Shown: positions 18,439-28,534, numbered from the stretch's first letter. The stretch: 64,000 bases of DNA from Paenibacillus lutimineralis (GCF_003991425.1 NZ_CP034346.1:3323501-3387500), one strand, 5' to 3'. The notes: generated by a model not told the origin, from the sequence alone. A program made the numbers and translations.

Positions 18439-20811
18439 ATGCAGAAACTCAAACTGGAGAAAATAAAAAAAACATATAACAGTGGCGAAGTCGTTACAGC
18501 CTTAAAAGGTATATCACTTGGATTTCGTGAAAACGAACTTGTTTCCATACTCGGTCCATCAGGCTGCGGTAAAACCACACTTCTTAATATTATTGGCGGT
18601 TTAGACCGTTATGATAGTGGCGATTTAGTTATAAACGGCTTGTCCACAAAAGAATTCAAGAACAGTGACTGGGATGCTTACCGTAACCGTTCTATAGGCT
18701 TTGTATTTCAAAGCTATAATCTAATCGGACATCAAACGGTATTGCAAAATGTTGAAATCGCTATGACTCTATCTGGCGTATCCACTTCGGAAAGAAAACA
18801 ACGGGCGAAGCAGGCTTTAACAGAAGTCGGGCTTGCAGAGCATTTGAACAAGAAGCCGAATCAATTGTCTGGCGGTCAAATGCAGCGTGTTGCCATAGCA
18901 AGGGCGCTTGTGAACGACCCCGATATTATCCTTGCGGATGAGCCGACCGGAGCACTTGACAGTCATACCAGTATTCAAGTCATGGATATTTTAAAGGAGG
19001 TAGCCAAAACCCGTCTTGTGATCATGGTGACACATAACGGTGAACTAGCAGAGGAATATTCAGACAGAATTATCCGTTTTTTAGACGGTGAAGTTCAGTC
19101 GGACAGTAATCCAATTGCGGAAGCTGAAACAGAAAAAGCATCCCAACAAACAGCCAAGGAACAGAAGTTTAAGAAAACCTCCATGTCACTGATAACAGCA
19201 ACGGCGCTTTCCTTTAAAAATCTACTGACAAAACGCGGCAGAACGCTTATTACGGCATTTGCAGGAAGCATTGGCATTATCGGTGTTGCGCTTGTCTTGG
19301 CTCTTTCTAACGGACTGTCTACCTATATGAACAGTATGCAGTCTGATACACTGAGCAGCTTTCCCATCACCATCGGCACAGGCGAGCAAATCATAGATTT
19401 GACCGAACGTGGTCCTGGTGGTCTTGAAGGAAATAATGATGCTGCAGGATATACAGAATATCCGAAGGATAACGTTATGTACTCCTATGACAGTGAGAAA
19501 AACAGTACAAAGCATAGCAATATCATTACCGAAGATTACCTTAATTATATCGGAAAACTGGAAACTGAATTACCTAATGCAGTCAACAACATTTCCTATA
19601 GGCACGGAGTAAACATCAATTTATTGGCAAAAGGACAAGGCACAGCCGTAAAGTTTGAAACAACTTCAGCTCCAAGCGGTATGGGAATGATGATGGGTAA
19701 CAACAGCACCTACTTGCAGGAGCTTCCTGAAAATAATGACTTTGTTTTATCTCAATATGATTTAATTGGTGAAGGAGGCAGGATGCCTGCAGGAAAAAAC
19801 GAAGTCGTTTTAGTTGTTGATAAATATAACCGCATTGACAAAGCGTTTTTTGAGAAACTTGGTATTACTGAGGATACCGAAAATTATAAGCTGACCGATT
19901 TTATTGGCAAAACAATTTTAAAAGTAATACCGAATGATGATTACTATACTAGGAATGGCGATTTATTCACTGCGGCTGCGCCTACAGATTATGAAAAACT
20001 GTATGACAGTGATACCGGAACAAAACTCACAATTACCGGCATTCTGCGTTCCAAAGAAGATGTGTCAAGCAGCTATTTGTCACCGGGGATTGCATATACC
20101 ACGGCTCTCACCGCAGATGTAGTTGAAGATGCGCAAAAGAGCGAAATTGCAACTGTCCAAAAAGATTCGGATAAGGATGTTATGCTTGGCACTCCTTTAG
20201 ACAATAAGGCGAAGGATAATGCATTGATAATGCTTGGAGCTGATACCACTCCAACGGGTATCAATATTTATCCAAAAGTTTACGATAGCAAAGACAAGGT
20301 AAAGGAATACCTTGATCAATACAATGATGATAAATCAGACGATAATAAACTGATTTATTCTGATATGGCGGAAATGATTTCTTCCATAACAGGAACACTA
20401 CTTGATACCGTAACTTATGTTTTGACCGGATTTGCTGCTATTTCTCTCTTGGTTTCCACAATTATGATCGGTATCATAACGTATGTTTCGGTAATTGAGC
20501 GCACCAAAGAAATCGGCATCCTTCGCAGTGTGGGTGCACGTAAAAAAGACATTTCAAGGCTATTTAATGCGGAAACGCTAATTATAGGATTCACGGCAGG
20601 AATGATTGGGGTAGGTCTTTCATATCTGCTTGAAATACCGATCAATACCATTATATCTAATCTGGCAGGAATCTCTGGAGTTGCAAACCTTAACCCGCTT
20701 CATGCAGCAGTGCTGGTTGCGGGAAGTATGATACTGACCTTAATTGCAGGATTTATTCCATCAAGAATGGCTGCAAAGAAAGATCCAGTTGTTGCACTTC
20801 GAAGCGAATAG
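18439..20811 (+). CDS. Fused ABC transporter: ATPase plus FtsX/MacB-type permease
   Basis: About 790 aa. Residues ~1-225 form an LolD/MacB-type ATPase (GPSGCGKTT, LSGGQMQR, ILADEPTGALD). A linker leads to one membrane helix (~265), a large extracytoplasmic region of about 330 residues with MGMMMGN-rich loops, and three C-terminal helices of an FtsX permease. The ATG at 18439 fits GGAGG better than 18433. Such transporters do mechanotransmission or export peptides and lipids, and they often confer resistance to cell-wall antibiotics. The divergent two-component system probably controls it. Confidence 0.88.
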   Translation: MQKLKLEKIKKTYNSGEVVTALKGISLGFRENELVSILGPSGCGKTTLLNIIGGLDRYDSGDLVINGLSTKEFKNSDWDAYRNRSIGFVFQSYNLIGHQTVLQNVEIAMTLSGVSTSERKQRAKQALTEVGLAEHLNKKPNQLSGGQMQRVAIARALVNDPDIILADEPTGALDSHTSIQVMDILKEVAKTRLVIMVTHNGELAEEYSDRIIRFLDGEVQSDSNPIAEAETEKASQQTAKEQKFKKTSMSLITATALSFKNLLTKRGRTLITAFAGSIGIIGVALVLALSNGLSTYMNSMQSDTLSSFPITIGTGEQIIDLTERGPGGLEGNNDAAGYTEYPKDNVMYSYDSEKNSTKHSNIITEDYLNYIGKLETELPNAVNNISYRHGVNINLLAKGQGTAVKFETTSAPSGMGMMMGNNSTYLQELPENNDFVLSQYDLIGEGGRMPAGKNEVVLVVDKYNRIDKAFFEKLGITEDTENYKLTDFIGKTILKVIPNDDYYTRNGDLFTAAAPTDYEKLYDSDTGTKLTITGILRSKEDVSSSYLSPGIAYTTALTADVVEDAQKSEIATVQKDSDKDVMLGTPLDNKAKDNALIMLGADTTPTGINIYPKVYDSKDKVKEYLDQYNDDKSDDNKLIYSDMAEMISSITGTLLDTVTYVLTGFAAISLLVSTIMIGIITYVSVIERTKEIGILRSVGARKKDISRLFNAETLIIGFTAGMIGVGLSYLLEIPINTIISNLAGISGVANLNPLHAAVLVAGSMILTLIAGFIPSRMAAKKDPVVALRSE

Positions 20812-20843
20812 CATTCTTTAAAGGCCGCTTACCTAGCACAAAT

Positions 20844-20888
20844 AAAGGAGGACACATATTTTGACTATATGTGTCCTCCTTTTATTCA
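20844..20888 (+). terminator. Terminator after the fused ABC gene
   Basis: AAAGGAGGACACATA (20844-20858) pairs perfectly with TATGTGTCCTCCTTT (20868-20882), followed by TTATT. It can also serve the convergent gene ending at 20934. Confidence 0.8.
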
Positions 20889-20933
20889 ACTAAAGCGCCC
20901 AATAATGATGTTTGAGTTATTTGAACTCTACTC

Positions 20934-21482
20934 TTACCTTTGCTTAATCGGCATATAAAAATCAAGTATCAGTACTTTTTGTCCACGTTTTTGGGGGATT
21001 CCAAATCTTTGATCAGTATAAACTTCACATGAAAAGTAATTTTGCCAATCTACTTCATATCCATTTCGATGAATGGCTTCCATCATCAGTTGATGTGCAT
21101 TTGGGTAAATATCATGCTCTTCGCCCTCAATCCATGTTTTTGCAATGGTGCAAGCTGGTATATCATATGCTGCATACCCATCGGGAACAGGTGTATTAGC
21201 TTTCATTAAAAAGCCGGCAACGTAAGTAAAGGTTTCATCCTCTTTATTGAAATCTCTTATGTACCCCTCATAACCATTCGGCGTTTCGGCAGGACAATAT
21301 TCAGTCATGTTTTCAAGAATATCAAATGTGCCGTTGGAAAAGCATTGTTTCCACAACGATGGAATTGTTGGATATTTTGATGGGTAAATAGGATTAAAGT
21401 TTTCAATCTTGGTTCTAATTTCTTTTCCAACCATCTTGTACGGACCAAAATCAACAAATTCAATTTTTTTCAATTTGGCCAT
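20934..21482 (-). CDS. GyrI-like effector-binding domain protein
   Basis: About 182 aa, no DNA-binding domain. It resembles the GyrI-like/AraC effector-binding domain: an N-terminal strand (KIEFVDFGPYKMVGKEIRT), then a central YVAGF and a C-terminal YDIPACTIAKTWIEG. The start at 21482 is preferred because AAGGAAG is about 8 nt away. It directly follows the AraC-type gene, whose C-terminal domain is of the same family, so the two may sense related ligands or this may be a stand-alone sponge. Confidence 0.75.
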   Translation of the reverse strand: MAKLKKIEFVDFGPYKMVGKEIRTKIENFNPIYPSKYPTIPSLWKQCFSNGTFDILENMTEYCPAETPNGYEGYIRDFNKEDETFTYVAGFLMKANTPVPDGYAAYDIPACTIAKTWIEGEEHDIYPNAHQLMMEAIHRNGYEVDWQNYFSCEVYTDQRFGIPQKRGQKVLILDFYMPIKQR

Positions 21483-21484
21483 TG

Positions 21485-22348
21485 TCATCTTCCTTTCGAA
21501 GTAATAGGAATCCATAGTTCATTTTGAGGATGGTGTCCTGGAGGATAATAGCATTCAACTGCTGGTAAGTCTGCCAGTACATAATCTGATGTAGGAACCC
21601 AATCCGTATACAGACGCTTCCAAGCGCTTATGAGATCGGCAGGATTTTGGGCTTCAAATATGACCCATTGACTTTTAGGGAAATTCAGCTTTTCCATATC
21701 CGCAGGAGTTTCTTTTTCATATGGAACAGCCAAGTAATAGAAGAAAGCATCATTTTTACCCCAGTCACCTCCGGATAAAATACCCAGTATGCCTTTAGGT
21801 ACTTTTTCAGAGTTTTCACCCATTAAACCAAGTAGTTTGTCACCAATGCCATTCTGTCGTGCTTCTTGCCAGATCTTAGGTATGGAATTGAACGCATGAT
21901 CATTATTCACGCAATTTTTGAAACCTGCAGTTGAAAACCCAGGTTTTTTTTCAATTCTGTAGTTCATTTCTGTTCTCCCCGCAATCGAAATGTGGAAAGA
22001 CATACGTGGATAAGCCTTCAGTTTTACACCTGATTTACGAGTTGATGTTGGTGAAATCCCGTGAAGTTCACGAAATGCTCGCGTAAATGAAGCATGGGAT
22101 TTATAACCATATGTTTATGCAATTTCAATTACGCTTTTGTTGCTTTGCTGCAGCTCAAAAGCAGCAAGTGTCAGCCGTCTTCTTCTGATGTATTCAGAAA
22201 GCGTCACCTCTGAAATAAACGCAAACATTCGTTGGAAATGAGAATCCGGGCAACAAGCTGCTTTTGCAGCTAGCTTATAATCAATTTCACCAGTCAGGTT
22301 GTCCTCGATATAGTTAATTGCTGCATTCATTCGATCAAGCCAATCCAT
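21485..22348 (-). pseudogene. AraC-type regulator interrupted by a stop codon
   Basis: From an ATG at 22348 (AGGAGG upstream) the frame encodes the first AraC helix-turn-helix ([20 protein letters not shown]). It ends at an in-frame TAA (22115-22117) exactly between the two HTH motifs, after NKSVIEIA. The same frame then continues without shift through TYGYKSHASFTRAFRELHGISP, the second HTH, and a GyrI-like effector domain to 21485. Only one codon is wrong, so this is a nonsense allele of a 287-aa regulator. Translation of the effector half alone from an internal ATG is possible. Confidence 0.8.
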
Positions 22349-22530
22349 TAATGGTCCTCCTTCCATATAAAGTCTAGCAGAAAAATAAACTGCTGCTTTG
22401 CAGTTGTTGTACAAAATATGCAAAAGAAAGTTTACGCTTGCACTTATCTGTTTCGCAAATTGGAAATCGTCATTCCTTTCAGTACAATTAATTTCAAACA
22501 TCGTATGATTCCAACCGAAGGGGCGATCAC

Positions 22531-23220
22531 TTGCGTAAAGATACCAAAACCATCGGCGAAGTGGCCAAGCTGCTGGGCACAACCGTTAAAACCGTTCGTT
22601 ATTATGACGACATCGCTCTATTGAAACCATCGAGCCACAGCGAAGGCGGGCATCGGTTATATACACCTGAAGATATTTCCCGTCTGCGGCTGATCACAAC
22701 GCTGCGCTATCTGGATTTCGGCATTGACGAGATCCGCCAAGTAATGGCTGGAGAGATTCAGCTCTCTACAGCACTCGACTGGCAGATTGAAGCGCTGGAG
22801 ACTCAGGTCAGTACTCTAACCAATATGATTTCAATCCTGCGCCAAGCCAAAGAGCATGATTCAACAGGAACTTCCCTGCATTACATGAATGAACTGGTCG
22901 ACTCTTTATCCATGAATGCCGATAAGCGAAACCGGTTTATATCCAGTAAAATAGAAGAAATACAGGCGCTCGGTCAGTTGCCGGTCGAATGGCAGGATAC
23001 CTTTTTATATTTGTTCAATAAATATATTATCAATGAAGTCAAAGTAACGGCTGGGCAGACCGTAGCTTGGAACGAACTGCAAGTGCTTATGAACGACACG
23101 CAGTACCTGGAGGAGCTTGTCCATTACGAGGAACGAAAAAGGCAGCTGTTTCTGCTGAACAGCTGCCTTACTTGGGTTGTCAGAATGGAACTGTCATATC
23201 CGCCTGACCTTATATGTTAA
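22531..23220 (+). CDS. MerR family regulator
   Basis: 229 aa from a TTG start with GAAGGGG at good spacing. Residues ~6-75 form the MerR helix-turn-helix and wing ([42 protein letters not shown]), followed by a long coiled-coil dimer helix and a helical C-terminal domain of TipA-like character. A perfect 12-bp hairpin (23139-23150 with 23158-23169) lies inside the last 30 codons. The natural stop may have been lost, so that the frame reads through an old terminator. Divergent from the araC pseudogene. Confidence 0.8.
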   Translation: MRKDTKTIGEVAKLLGTTVKTVRYYDDIALLKPSSHSEGGHRLYTPEDISRLRLITTLRYLDFGIDEIRQVMAGEIQLSTALDWQIEALETQVSTLTNMISILRQAKEHDSTGTSLHYMNELVDSLSMNADKRNRFISSKIEEIQALGQLPVEWQDTFLYLFNKYIINEVKVTAGQTVAWNELQVLMNDTQYLEELVHYEERKRQLFLLNSCLTWVVRMELSYPPDLIC

Positions 23221-23468
23221 TCACAGCGTTTATAGTTACACCAGGAACATTCGTTTACGGCGGTAGTGTTTCATCCCCCATGCTATATTCAGCGAGCATA
23301 CCTAGATTTCCTCCTGCAAAACCCCCCACTACATTTATTTTTCGAGTATCTATCTTGTAGGTTGAATTGATCAAAACTAGACTTTCCAGAGTGATGATTT
23401 TATCGCAAATCTTAACGGGATTTTCCAAACCACATTTAATCCATCTGCTGAGTTTTGCTATTAAGATT
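23221..23468 (-). other. Non-coding gap with an open minus-strand frame
   Basis: A minus-strand frame without stops runs from about 23462 to TAA at 23255-23257 (about 70 codons, including VVGGFAGGNLGMLAEYSMGD) directly downstream of the luxR-type gene. It has no start codon with a ribosome site at its beginning; only an internal ATG at about codon 14 from the end has AGGAGG upstream. It could be a small peptide gene or a remnant; no family is recognised. Confidence 0.25.
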
Positions 23469-24251
23469 TTAAGCCTTTATTCCATTGCTGTTAATTCGAT
23501 GAAGCATTTCTGTTCGGCTATGCACTTCTAGTTTGTTATAAATATGATCTAAATGAGCTTTTACAGTATGAAAACTGATGTTATTTTGTTTAGCAATTTC
23601 TCGGTTCGTCAATCCTTTTTCTACAAGAGAAACAATTTCCCTCTCCGTCAATGTCAGTTTTAAAAGAAGGTTTTCTTTCTGACATCTTTTCGCCAATCGC
23701 CCTCGGTCAGAATTAAATTCTTGAGCTTTTAACGAATTGTGATAACTTAAGGCCAGATGTCGGGAGAATAGGCTAACTATCTCCTTATCACGCGGTGTAA
23801 AATCCCCCTCTTTTTTCTCTCTAAAGAGACCAAGGCCCCCAACAAGCCTATTATTGTAGCAAAGTGGAACTGCCAACTCGTAATAAAGGTTTTCTTTACG
23901 GAGAAAATCATTATAGTAAGTGGTTTGCTCATACTCATGCAAACTCATAATATCTTCAATCGACATTACTCCGGTAGTCCTCTTCCCGGGTTTACATACA
24001 TCGCTAAATATATCAAAACGATCGTATACATTGGTATAACTATCACACAAGCTCTGTACTTTATTAATTCCAACAGGATCTCCTAGTTTATCGTGCTGAT
24101 CAAGCGTAAGGAATGTAAGATGGTGATACCCTGAGCCTAATCGTCCGGCCAGAATTTCCAGTATGCTCTGGCGATACTGTTCGTTATAGTGATTCATCAT
24201 AAAACACAAATCAAGGATCATCTGATAGTCTTCGATTGTAATATGTTCCAT
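23469..24251 (-). CDS. LuxR-type transcription regulator
   Basis: 260 aa. The C-terminal LuxR/GerE helix-turn-helix is clear (LTEREIVSLVEKGLTNREIAKQ, then ISFHTVKAHLDHIYNKL). The N-terminal ~180 residues resemble a GAF-like sensory domain (YYELAVPLCYNNRLVGGLGLFREK). No phosphoacceptor receiver is present, so it is a one-component regulator. It is divergent from a short-chain dehydrogenase gene, its likely target. Confidence 0.85.
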   Translation of the reverse strand: MEHITIEDYQMILDLCFMMNHYNEQYRQSILEILAGRLGSGYHHLTFLTLDQHDKLGDPVGINKVQSLCDSYTNVYDRFDIFSDVCKPGKRTTGVMSIEDIMSLHEYEQTTYYNDFLRKENLYYELAVPLCYNNRLVGGLGLFREKKEGDFTPRDKEIVSLFSRHLALSYHNSLKAQEFNSDRGRLAKRCQKENLLLKLTLTEREIVSLVEKGLTNREIAKQNNISFHTVKAHLDHIYNKLEVHSRTEMLHRINSNGIKA

Positions 24252-24374
24252 TATGCACCCACATCTCCTTTATCGCTTGTGAATAATATAACATAATATA
24301 GGTAATATTTCCGATGATGCTTCTTAGTCTTTAATCTATGCTAGAAGCAATTTAATGAAAGGTAGGTTAATAGA

Positions 24375-25157
24375 ATGATTGAGATTAATATGAATAATAA
24401 AGTAGCTATTGTAACTGGCTCAGCAAGCGGTCTTGGAAAAGCCATCGCTCTAAGATTTGCACAAGCAGGAGCAGACGTGGTTGTCGCCGATCTTAATATA
24501 GAAAACGCATTAAAAACTGCTGAGGAAATTAAGAGCATGGGCCGTAAATCCATTGCGTTCCCGATTGACACTCGGGATTCAGAATCCTTCACCAAACTTA
24601 TCGAAACTACAACTAAAGAGTTGGGCAAACTTGATTTCATGATCAATAACGCAGGTATTGGTATCATGAAACCGATCCAAGAGTTTACTACCAACGAAAT
24701 AGATCTTGTCGTTGACATCGACTTGAAAGGTACTATTCATGGCTGTAAGGCAGCTCTTGCTTATATGGTGCCACGTAAATCAGGAAAAATTGTAAATCTC
24801 TCTTCCATTGCTGCAAAAATGGCTACTCCAGCATCAAGTATTTATGCTTCTGCAAAGGCTGGTGTAATGGCTCTGACTGCCGCATTAGCCAGAGAAGTCG
24901 CAGAATCAAATATTAATATTAATGCCATTCTCCCTGGCGTTGTTAGAACCGAAATGTGGGAGAAACAGCTTGATGCAATGGCTGGAGATGACGAAGAGAC
25001 AAGAACAAAGGTATTTGCAAGTTTTACCGACATGATTCCACTCAAGCGCCCACAAGAACCAGTAGATATTGCAAACATGGCTCTTTTCTTATGTAGTGAT
25101 CTTGCCAATAATATTACTGCACAGTCATTTGCCGTTGATGGTGGCGCTACCATTTAA
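24375..25157 (+). CDS. Short-chain dehydrogenase/reductase
   Basis: 260 aa classical SDR. NAD(P)-binding TGSASGLG, NNAG, and the catalytic Ser-Tyr-Lys (SSIAAKM...SIYASAKAG) are all present, and the C-terminus ends SFAVDGGATI as usual for this family. Substrate unknown. Asp at the end of the second strand (VVADLN) favours NAD over NADP. Divergent from the LuxR-type regulator. Confidence 0.88.
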   Translation: MIEINMNNKVAIVTGSASGLGKAIALRFAQAGADVVVADLNIENALKTAEEIKSMGRKSIAFPIDTRDSESFTKLIETTTKELGKLDFMINNAGIGIMKPIQEFTTNEIDLVVDIDLKGTIHGCKAALAYMVPRKSGKIVNLSSIAAKMATPASSIYASAKAGVMALTAALAREVAESNININAILPGVVRTEMWEKQLDAMAGDDEETRTKVFASFTDMIPLKRPQEPVDIANMALFLCSDLANNITAQSFAVDGGATI

Positions 25158-25252
25158 GTAAAACACCGTGTTTTCCATCGCTATATTTAATAACATCATA
25201 CGATGCCAAACACCCGATTCGTTAGAGGCTCAAGGAATTACACCGCCATATA

Positions 25253-25296
25253 AAAACCAGCCAAGCAAACAAGTATGCTTGACTGGTTTTGGCTTA
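25253..25296. terminator. Bidirectional terminator
   Basis: AAAACCAGCCAAGCA (25253-25267) pairs with TGCTTGACTGGTTTT (25276-25290), one mismatch, between convergent SDR and adenylyltransferase genes. Confidence 0.75.
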
Positions 25297-25314
25297 TTTC
25301 AAAAAAATAAATGA

Positions 25315-26184
25315 TTAAATTGAGTTGGCTCCCGGCTCCAATCGTTGCACCCGCATCAAGTATGCAGTGACGTTTCTGTCATCATCGTACGGGTAATAGT
25401 AATTCAACCGTTCCGCAACCTCTTTGGACGTGCTGCGAAATAAATCCAGCAAGGCAAACAAGGCACGCCACACACCTTCATATGTCCCCTCCGGATAAGT
25501 GGACATTAATGCCAGCCAGTTCTGCTTTGACAGGTACTTTTCCAAGTACTTTCCATTTTTCCCGGTGCTGAGAGAGAAATTGGTGTCGATGCCAACCTTC
25601 CACTCAAGCATCTTGATCAGCATCGGTCTTAAATTCATGTTCAAGTGGTCCATTGCGTAAGTAATTTCTTGTCTCCACAAGCCTTTAGCCACATAGGTCG
25701 AAATCCACCAAAACTCGTTGCAGCAATCTGCGTAAAAAGCGGCTGACGGACGCCTCAACCAATAATCTTCATCAGATGGCGCCGGGAGATTCGGTAGAGA
25801 TTGATCTTTATCCAACAGTACAATGGAAAGTTTGTCGCTGTTATTCCAGTTATCTTTTTTCTCGATTGGACAAAGGGTAAGGTCTATACGGTTGCCATCA
25901 GAAAACAACATTAGATAAGAGAAGTTGCCATCCAACTCGGGCGGGAACAAATCCATGTCTTCCGGCGTTTGCATAATGATCCGGCCTCCGAAGCAGTCCA
26001 TCCAATTTTTGTCCATAATCAAAGAATCCATGTCTGTAACCATAAACACAATATCATAATCCTTAAACATATCTTTCGGAACGTTCGGATTCGTTCGTGA
26101 TCCGTTCATCCCGACCGCCCGGACTCGCTCGTCATTACCTGCAAAGTCCAATATCAAATCCATCATTTCTTGTTCGCTTCTCAT
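25315..26184 (-). CDS. aadK: Aminoglycoside 6-adenylyltransferase
   Basis: 289 aa, the normal length of ANT(6)/AadK. The nucleotidyltransferase core is visible: VGMNGSRTNPNVP, then the metal ligands in FKDYDIVFMV, and IDLTLCPIE. The helical C-terminal part includes the family's MDHLNMNLRPMLIKMLEW. AadK transfers AMP from ATP to the 6-position of streptomycin. It stands alone between terminators, consistent with an intrinsic chromosomal gene rather than a mobile cassette. Confidence 0.9.
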   Translation of the reverse strand: MRSEQEMMDLILDFAGNDERVRAVGMNGSRTNPNVPKDMFKDYDIVFMVTDMDSLIMDKNWMDCFGGRIIMQTPEDMDLFPPELDGNFSYLMLFSDGNRIDLTLCPIEKKDNWNNSDKLSIVLLDKDQSLPNLPAPSDEDYWLRRPSAAFYADCCNEFWWISTYVAKGLWRQEITYAMDHLNMNLRPMLIKMLEWKVGIDTNFSLSTGKNGKYLEKYLSKQNWLALMSTYPEGTYEGVWRALFALLDLFRSTSKEVAERLNYYYPYDDDRNVTAYLMRVQRLEPGANSI

Positions 26185-26766
26185 CTTGTTCCAACCTCCA
26201 ATATTTTTATTTCATTAGTCCAATTAAGGAAGGTGGTCCGCGAATTCGAATGAAACAAGACTCTATTCTGGGAAATCGTTATAATTTATCGAACAGCGTC
26301 TTCATCAATTATTGTCCTCCTTCTCCATAACTAATAAGTTGTATTTTATCACAAAATAGATAGTGATTCAGTCTTACGTCTGGATAAGCCTTTCACTAAA
26401 AACAGAAAGAATTAAACTGCCCGTTAGTTTAACAAAATAGCATCTCTTCAACTTGCCTGCTGCCAATGAGATCATATCGGGAATGTAACAAAGTTCTTGT
26501 CATCGTTTTTGACAAGAACTTGATATCATAAAAAATAAAAAGCCGCATGATTAGCGGCTTCTAATGTTATTATGTTTTTGTCACCCGACATCTTGTCCTT
26601 CGACATTGCCGTTTGACTAAAGACACAAATGCTTTATTGTAATAGCATTAGGTCTCCCTCGTTTAAGTTTCTTTTTTGATGAAATCACCTTTACCTATCA
26701 ATATCGCTTAGATTTGATGCTGTGATGATCTCCCTTTGGACTCTCATTTGCTTTTCGCTCGGGCGG
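26185..26766. other. Intergenic region with two hairpins
   Basis: No gene seen. AAGTTCTTGTCA (26491-26502) pairs perfectly with TGACAAGAACTT (26510-26521) without a T-run. AAGCCGC (26540-26546) pairs with GCGGCTT (26554-26560) and on the minus strand is followed by TTTATTTTTTAT; this is the likely terminator for the DUF4097 lipoprotein gene. Confidence 0.6.
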
Positions 26767-27588
26767 TTAATTCGCGTCGACTTCAATCGATCCGACGTTG
26801 GTGGATGCGTTCAGGCGAGGCCCTTTCGAGCCGATCGCGCCCGTTTTTTTGTTTGACGCATTCGCGTCAAACTGAATATCGTCTAAATCGGCCCTGACGT
26901 TGCCGATTTCGCTTTTCAAACTGATTTCGGCGTTCCTGGGCGACTCTCTCAAATGAATAGCGATTTCCCCGACATCTGTCTTTGCCGTCAAATCTTTCTC
27001 GAGCCTAATGCCATCCACGAAGATTGCACCTGATTTCGCCTCCAGGTTCATAGTTCCCAAAACTCGGCTCATTCGAATTTCTCCCGCGTCCAAATCGATT
27101 TTCACACCGTTCGCATTCAGATCGGCCGCCTCGATGCGTCCGAAATTGTTTTTGATCGTCACTTGCTCATATAATTTGTCCGGCAAGGAGATTAGCAGTT
27201 TTCTCTCTCCTCTTTGATCATCCGATAGATTAAATTTCTTTCCATTTTCTTCAACTTTAACATTCAAAACCTTCGCCTTCACGGAAGCGTCAAAAGTAAA
27301 CTGGCTACTGATCGCTTTATCCGCGAGAAGCTCTACCTCGGCATTGTTGCCGGAGCTTCTCGTCACGACAATCGCCATCGCCTGCGCGCTAATATGTACG
27401 CTGTCAAATGCAGTTGCCTCGAACGTCTTTTGCTCCTTAGAGACAAGTTCTCCCGCACCTGAGCCTTCTCCAATGACGGATTTTTCCAGGCTACCCGTCA
27501 GTGACGTAACCGGATTCGCGCAGCCGGTCAACCCTACAACCGCTATGACAAGTGCCAATATACCTACCCATTTTTTATTCGTTTTCAT
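26767..27588 (-). CDS. DUF4097-type beta-helical lipoprotein
   Basis: 273 aa. The signal peptide ends in the lipobox LTGC (Cys23), so the mature protein is lipid-anchored outside the membrane. The rest is a repetitive beta-solenoid with short strands (GRIEAADLNANGVKIDLDAG, GAIFVDGIRLEKDLTAKTDVGEI) typical of DUF4097 'putative adhesin' proteins. These commonly occur with envelope-stress systems; function unproven. It stands alone on the minus strand. Confidence 0.8.
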   Translation of the reverse strand: MKTNKKWVGILALVIAVVGLTGCANPVTSLTGSLEKSVIGEGSGAGELVSKEQKTFEATAFDSVHISAQAMAIVVTRSSGNNAEVELLADKAISSQFTFDASVKAKVLNVKVEENGKKFNLSDDQRGERKLLISLPDKLYEQVTIKNNFGRIEAADLNANGVKIDLDAGEIRMSRVLGTMNLEAKSGAIFVDGIRLEKDLTAKTDVGEIAIHLRESPRNAEISLKSEIGNVRADLDDIQFDANASNKKTGAIGSKGPRLNASTNVGSIEVDAN

Positions 27589-27726
27589 TTTATCTCCACC
27601 TGTTCCGTAACTTATTCTTTCTATAGTTTACCTATCGTTCGTATTCGCTAATACAGTCCAGCGGCTGATCTTCGACCTGGACCAAAGTCAAGGAACTGTT
27701 GTTTCGATAAGGGTATGGGCCTAATT

Positions 27727-28416
27727 TCATTCTAACAGACCGAACTTTTCGTACACTTTCAGAGTAACGACGCCATTCGGGATAAGACCGTTCTGACGTT
27801 GAAATTTTTTAAGCGCTATTGTCGTGGAAGATCTGAACCTTCCATCACATTGACCGTGAAAATATCCTGCGTTTTGCAATCTGTTTTGAACGAGCTGAAC
27901 GTCAGCACCGACGTCCCCTTCACTTATCAATCTCGGTTCTTGATTTGCTTCGCCAAGCACATGGCCGAATATGGTTACTTTCGTTCCGACAGGAATCAAT
28001 TCGTATAATTTCTCGACATCCCGATTTCTCATTCGAATACAGCCATGGCTGGCATGTTGGCCGATGGAGTAAGGCTTGTTGGTGCCGTGGATTCCATATG
28101 TCCCCCAAGGCACGTTCAAGCCAATCCAACGGGAACCAAATGACGGGCCCCAATTTTTTCCTTTATAAGTAACAATATATTCTCCGACGGGAGTTGGCGT
28201 GGAAGGATTGCCGACTGCTACCGGGAAGGTTTTGTAAGGAATTTGGTCTAAATAAACGACAAGCTGATGTCGTTGCGGGTATACTTCAATCGTAATAGGA
28301 CCGTTATCTTTGACGATCGGAAGCGACGGATTCGCATGGATATGTATCGGCATGAATGTTTGGATGAAAAATAAAATGACCAGCATGCTCAAAACTTGAG
28401 ATCGGTATTTAATCAT
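27727..28416 (-). CDS. L,D-transpeptidase with peptidoglycan-binding domain
   Basis: About 229 aa. A signal peptide or anchor (residues ~8-28) is followed by a YkuD catalytic domain with the HGTNKPYSIGQ and SHGCIRM motifs (His and Cys catalytic). A C-terminal PG_binding_1 helical domain follows (VQLVQNRLQNAGYFHGQCDGRF). Such enzymes make 3-3 crosslinks in peptidoglycan, often in spore or stationary-phase wall. The ATG at 28416 is preferred over 28422 and 28518 because of its distance from AGGAGA. Confidence 0.88.
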   Translation of the reverse strand: MIKYRSQVLSMLVILFFIQTFMPIHIHANPSLPIVKDNGPITIEVYPQRHQLVVYLDQIPYKTFPVAVGNPSTPTPVGEYIVTYKGKNWGPSFGSRWIGLNVPWGTYGIHGTNKPYSIGQHASHGCIRMRNRDVEKLYELIPVGTKVTIFGHVLGEANQEPRLISEGDVGADVQLVQNRLQNAGYFHGQCDGRFRSSTTIALKKFQRQNGLIPNGVVTLKVYEKFGLLE

Positions 28417-28534
28417 TGCCATTCTCCTATGTAATTTTTCCGTTAGCTTGACCAGAAGTCTGGAATTCATGTAAACATTTAGATTAACAAATAGGTTTTG
28501 AAAAGTCCTCAGTAACATGTATTTGCCTACATAA

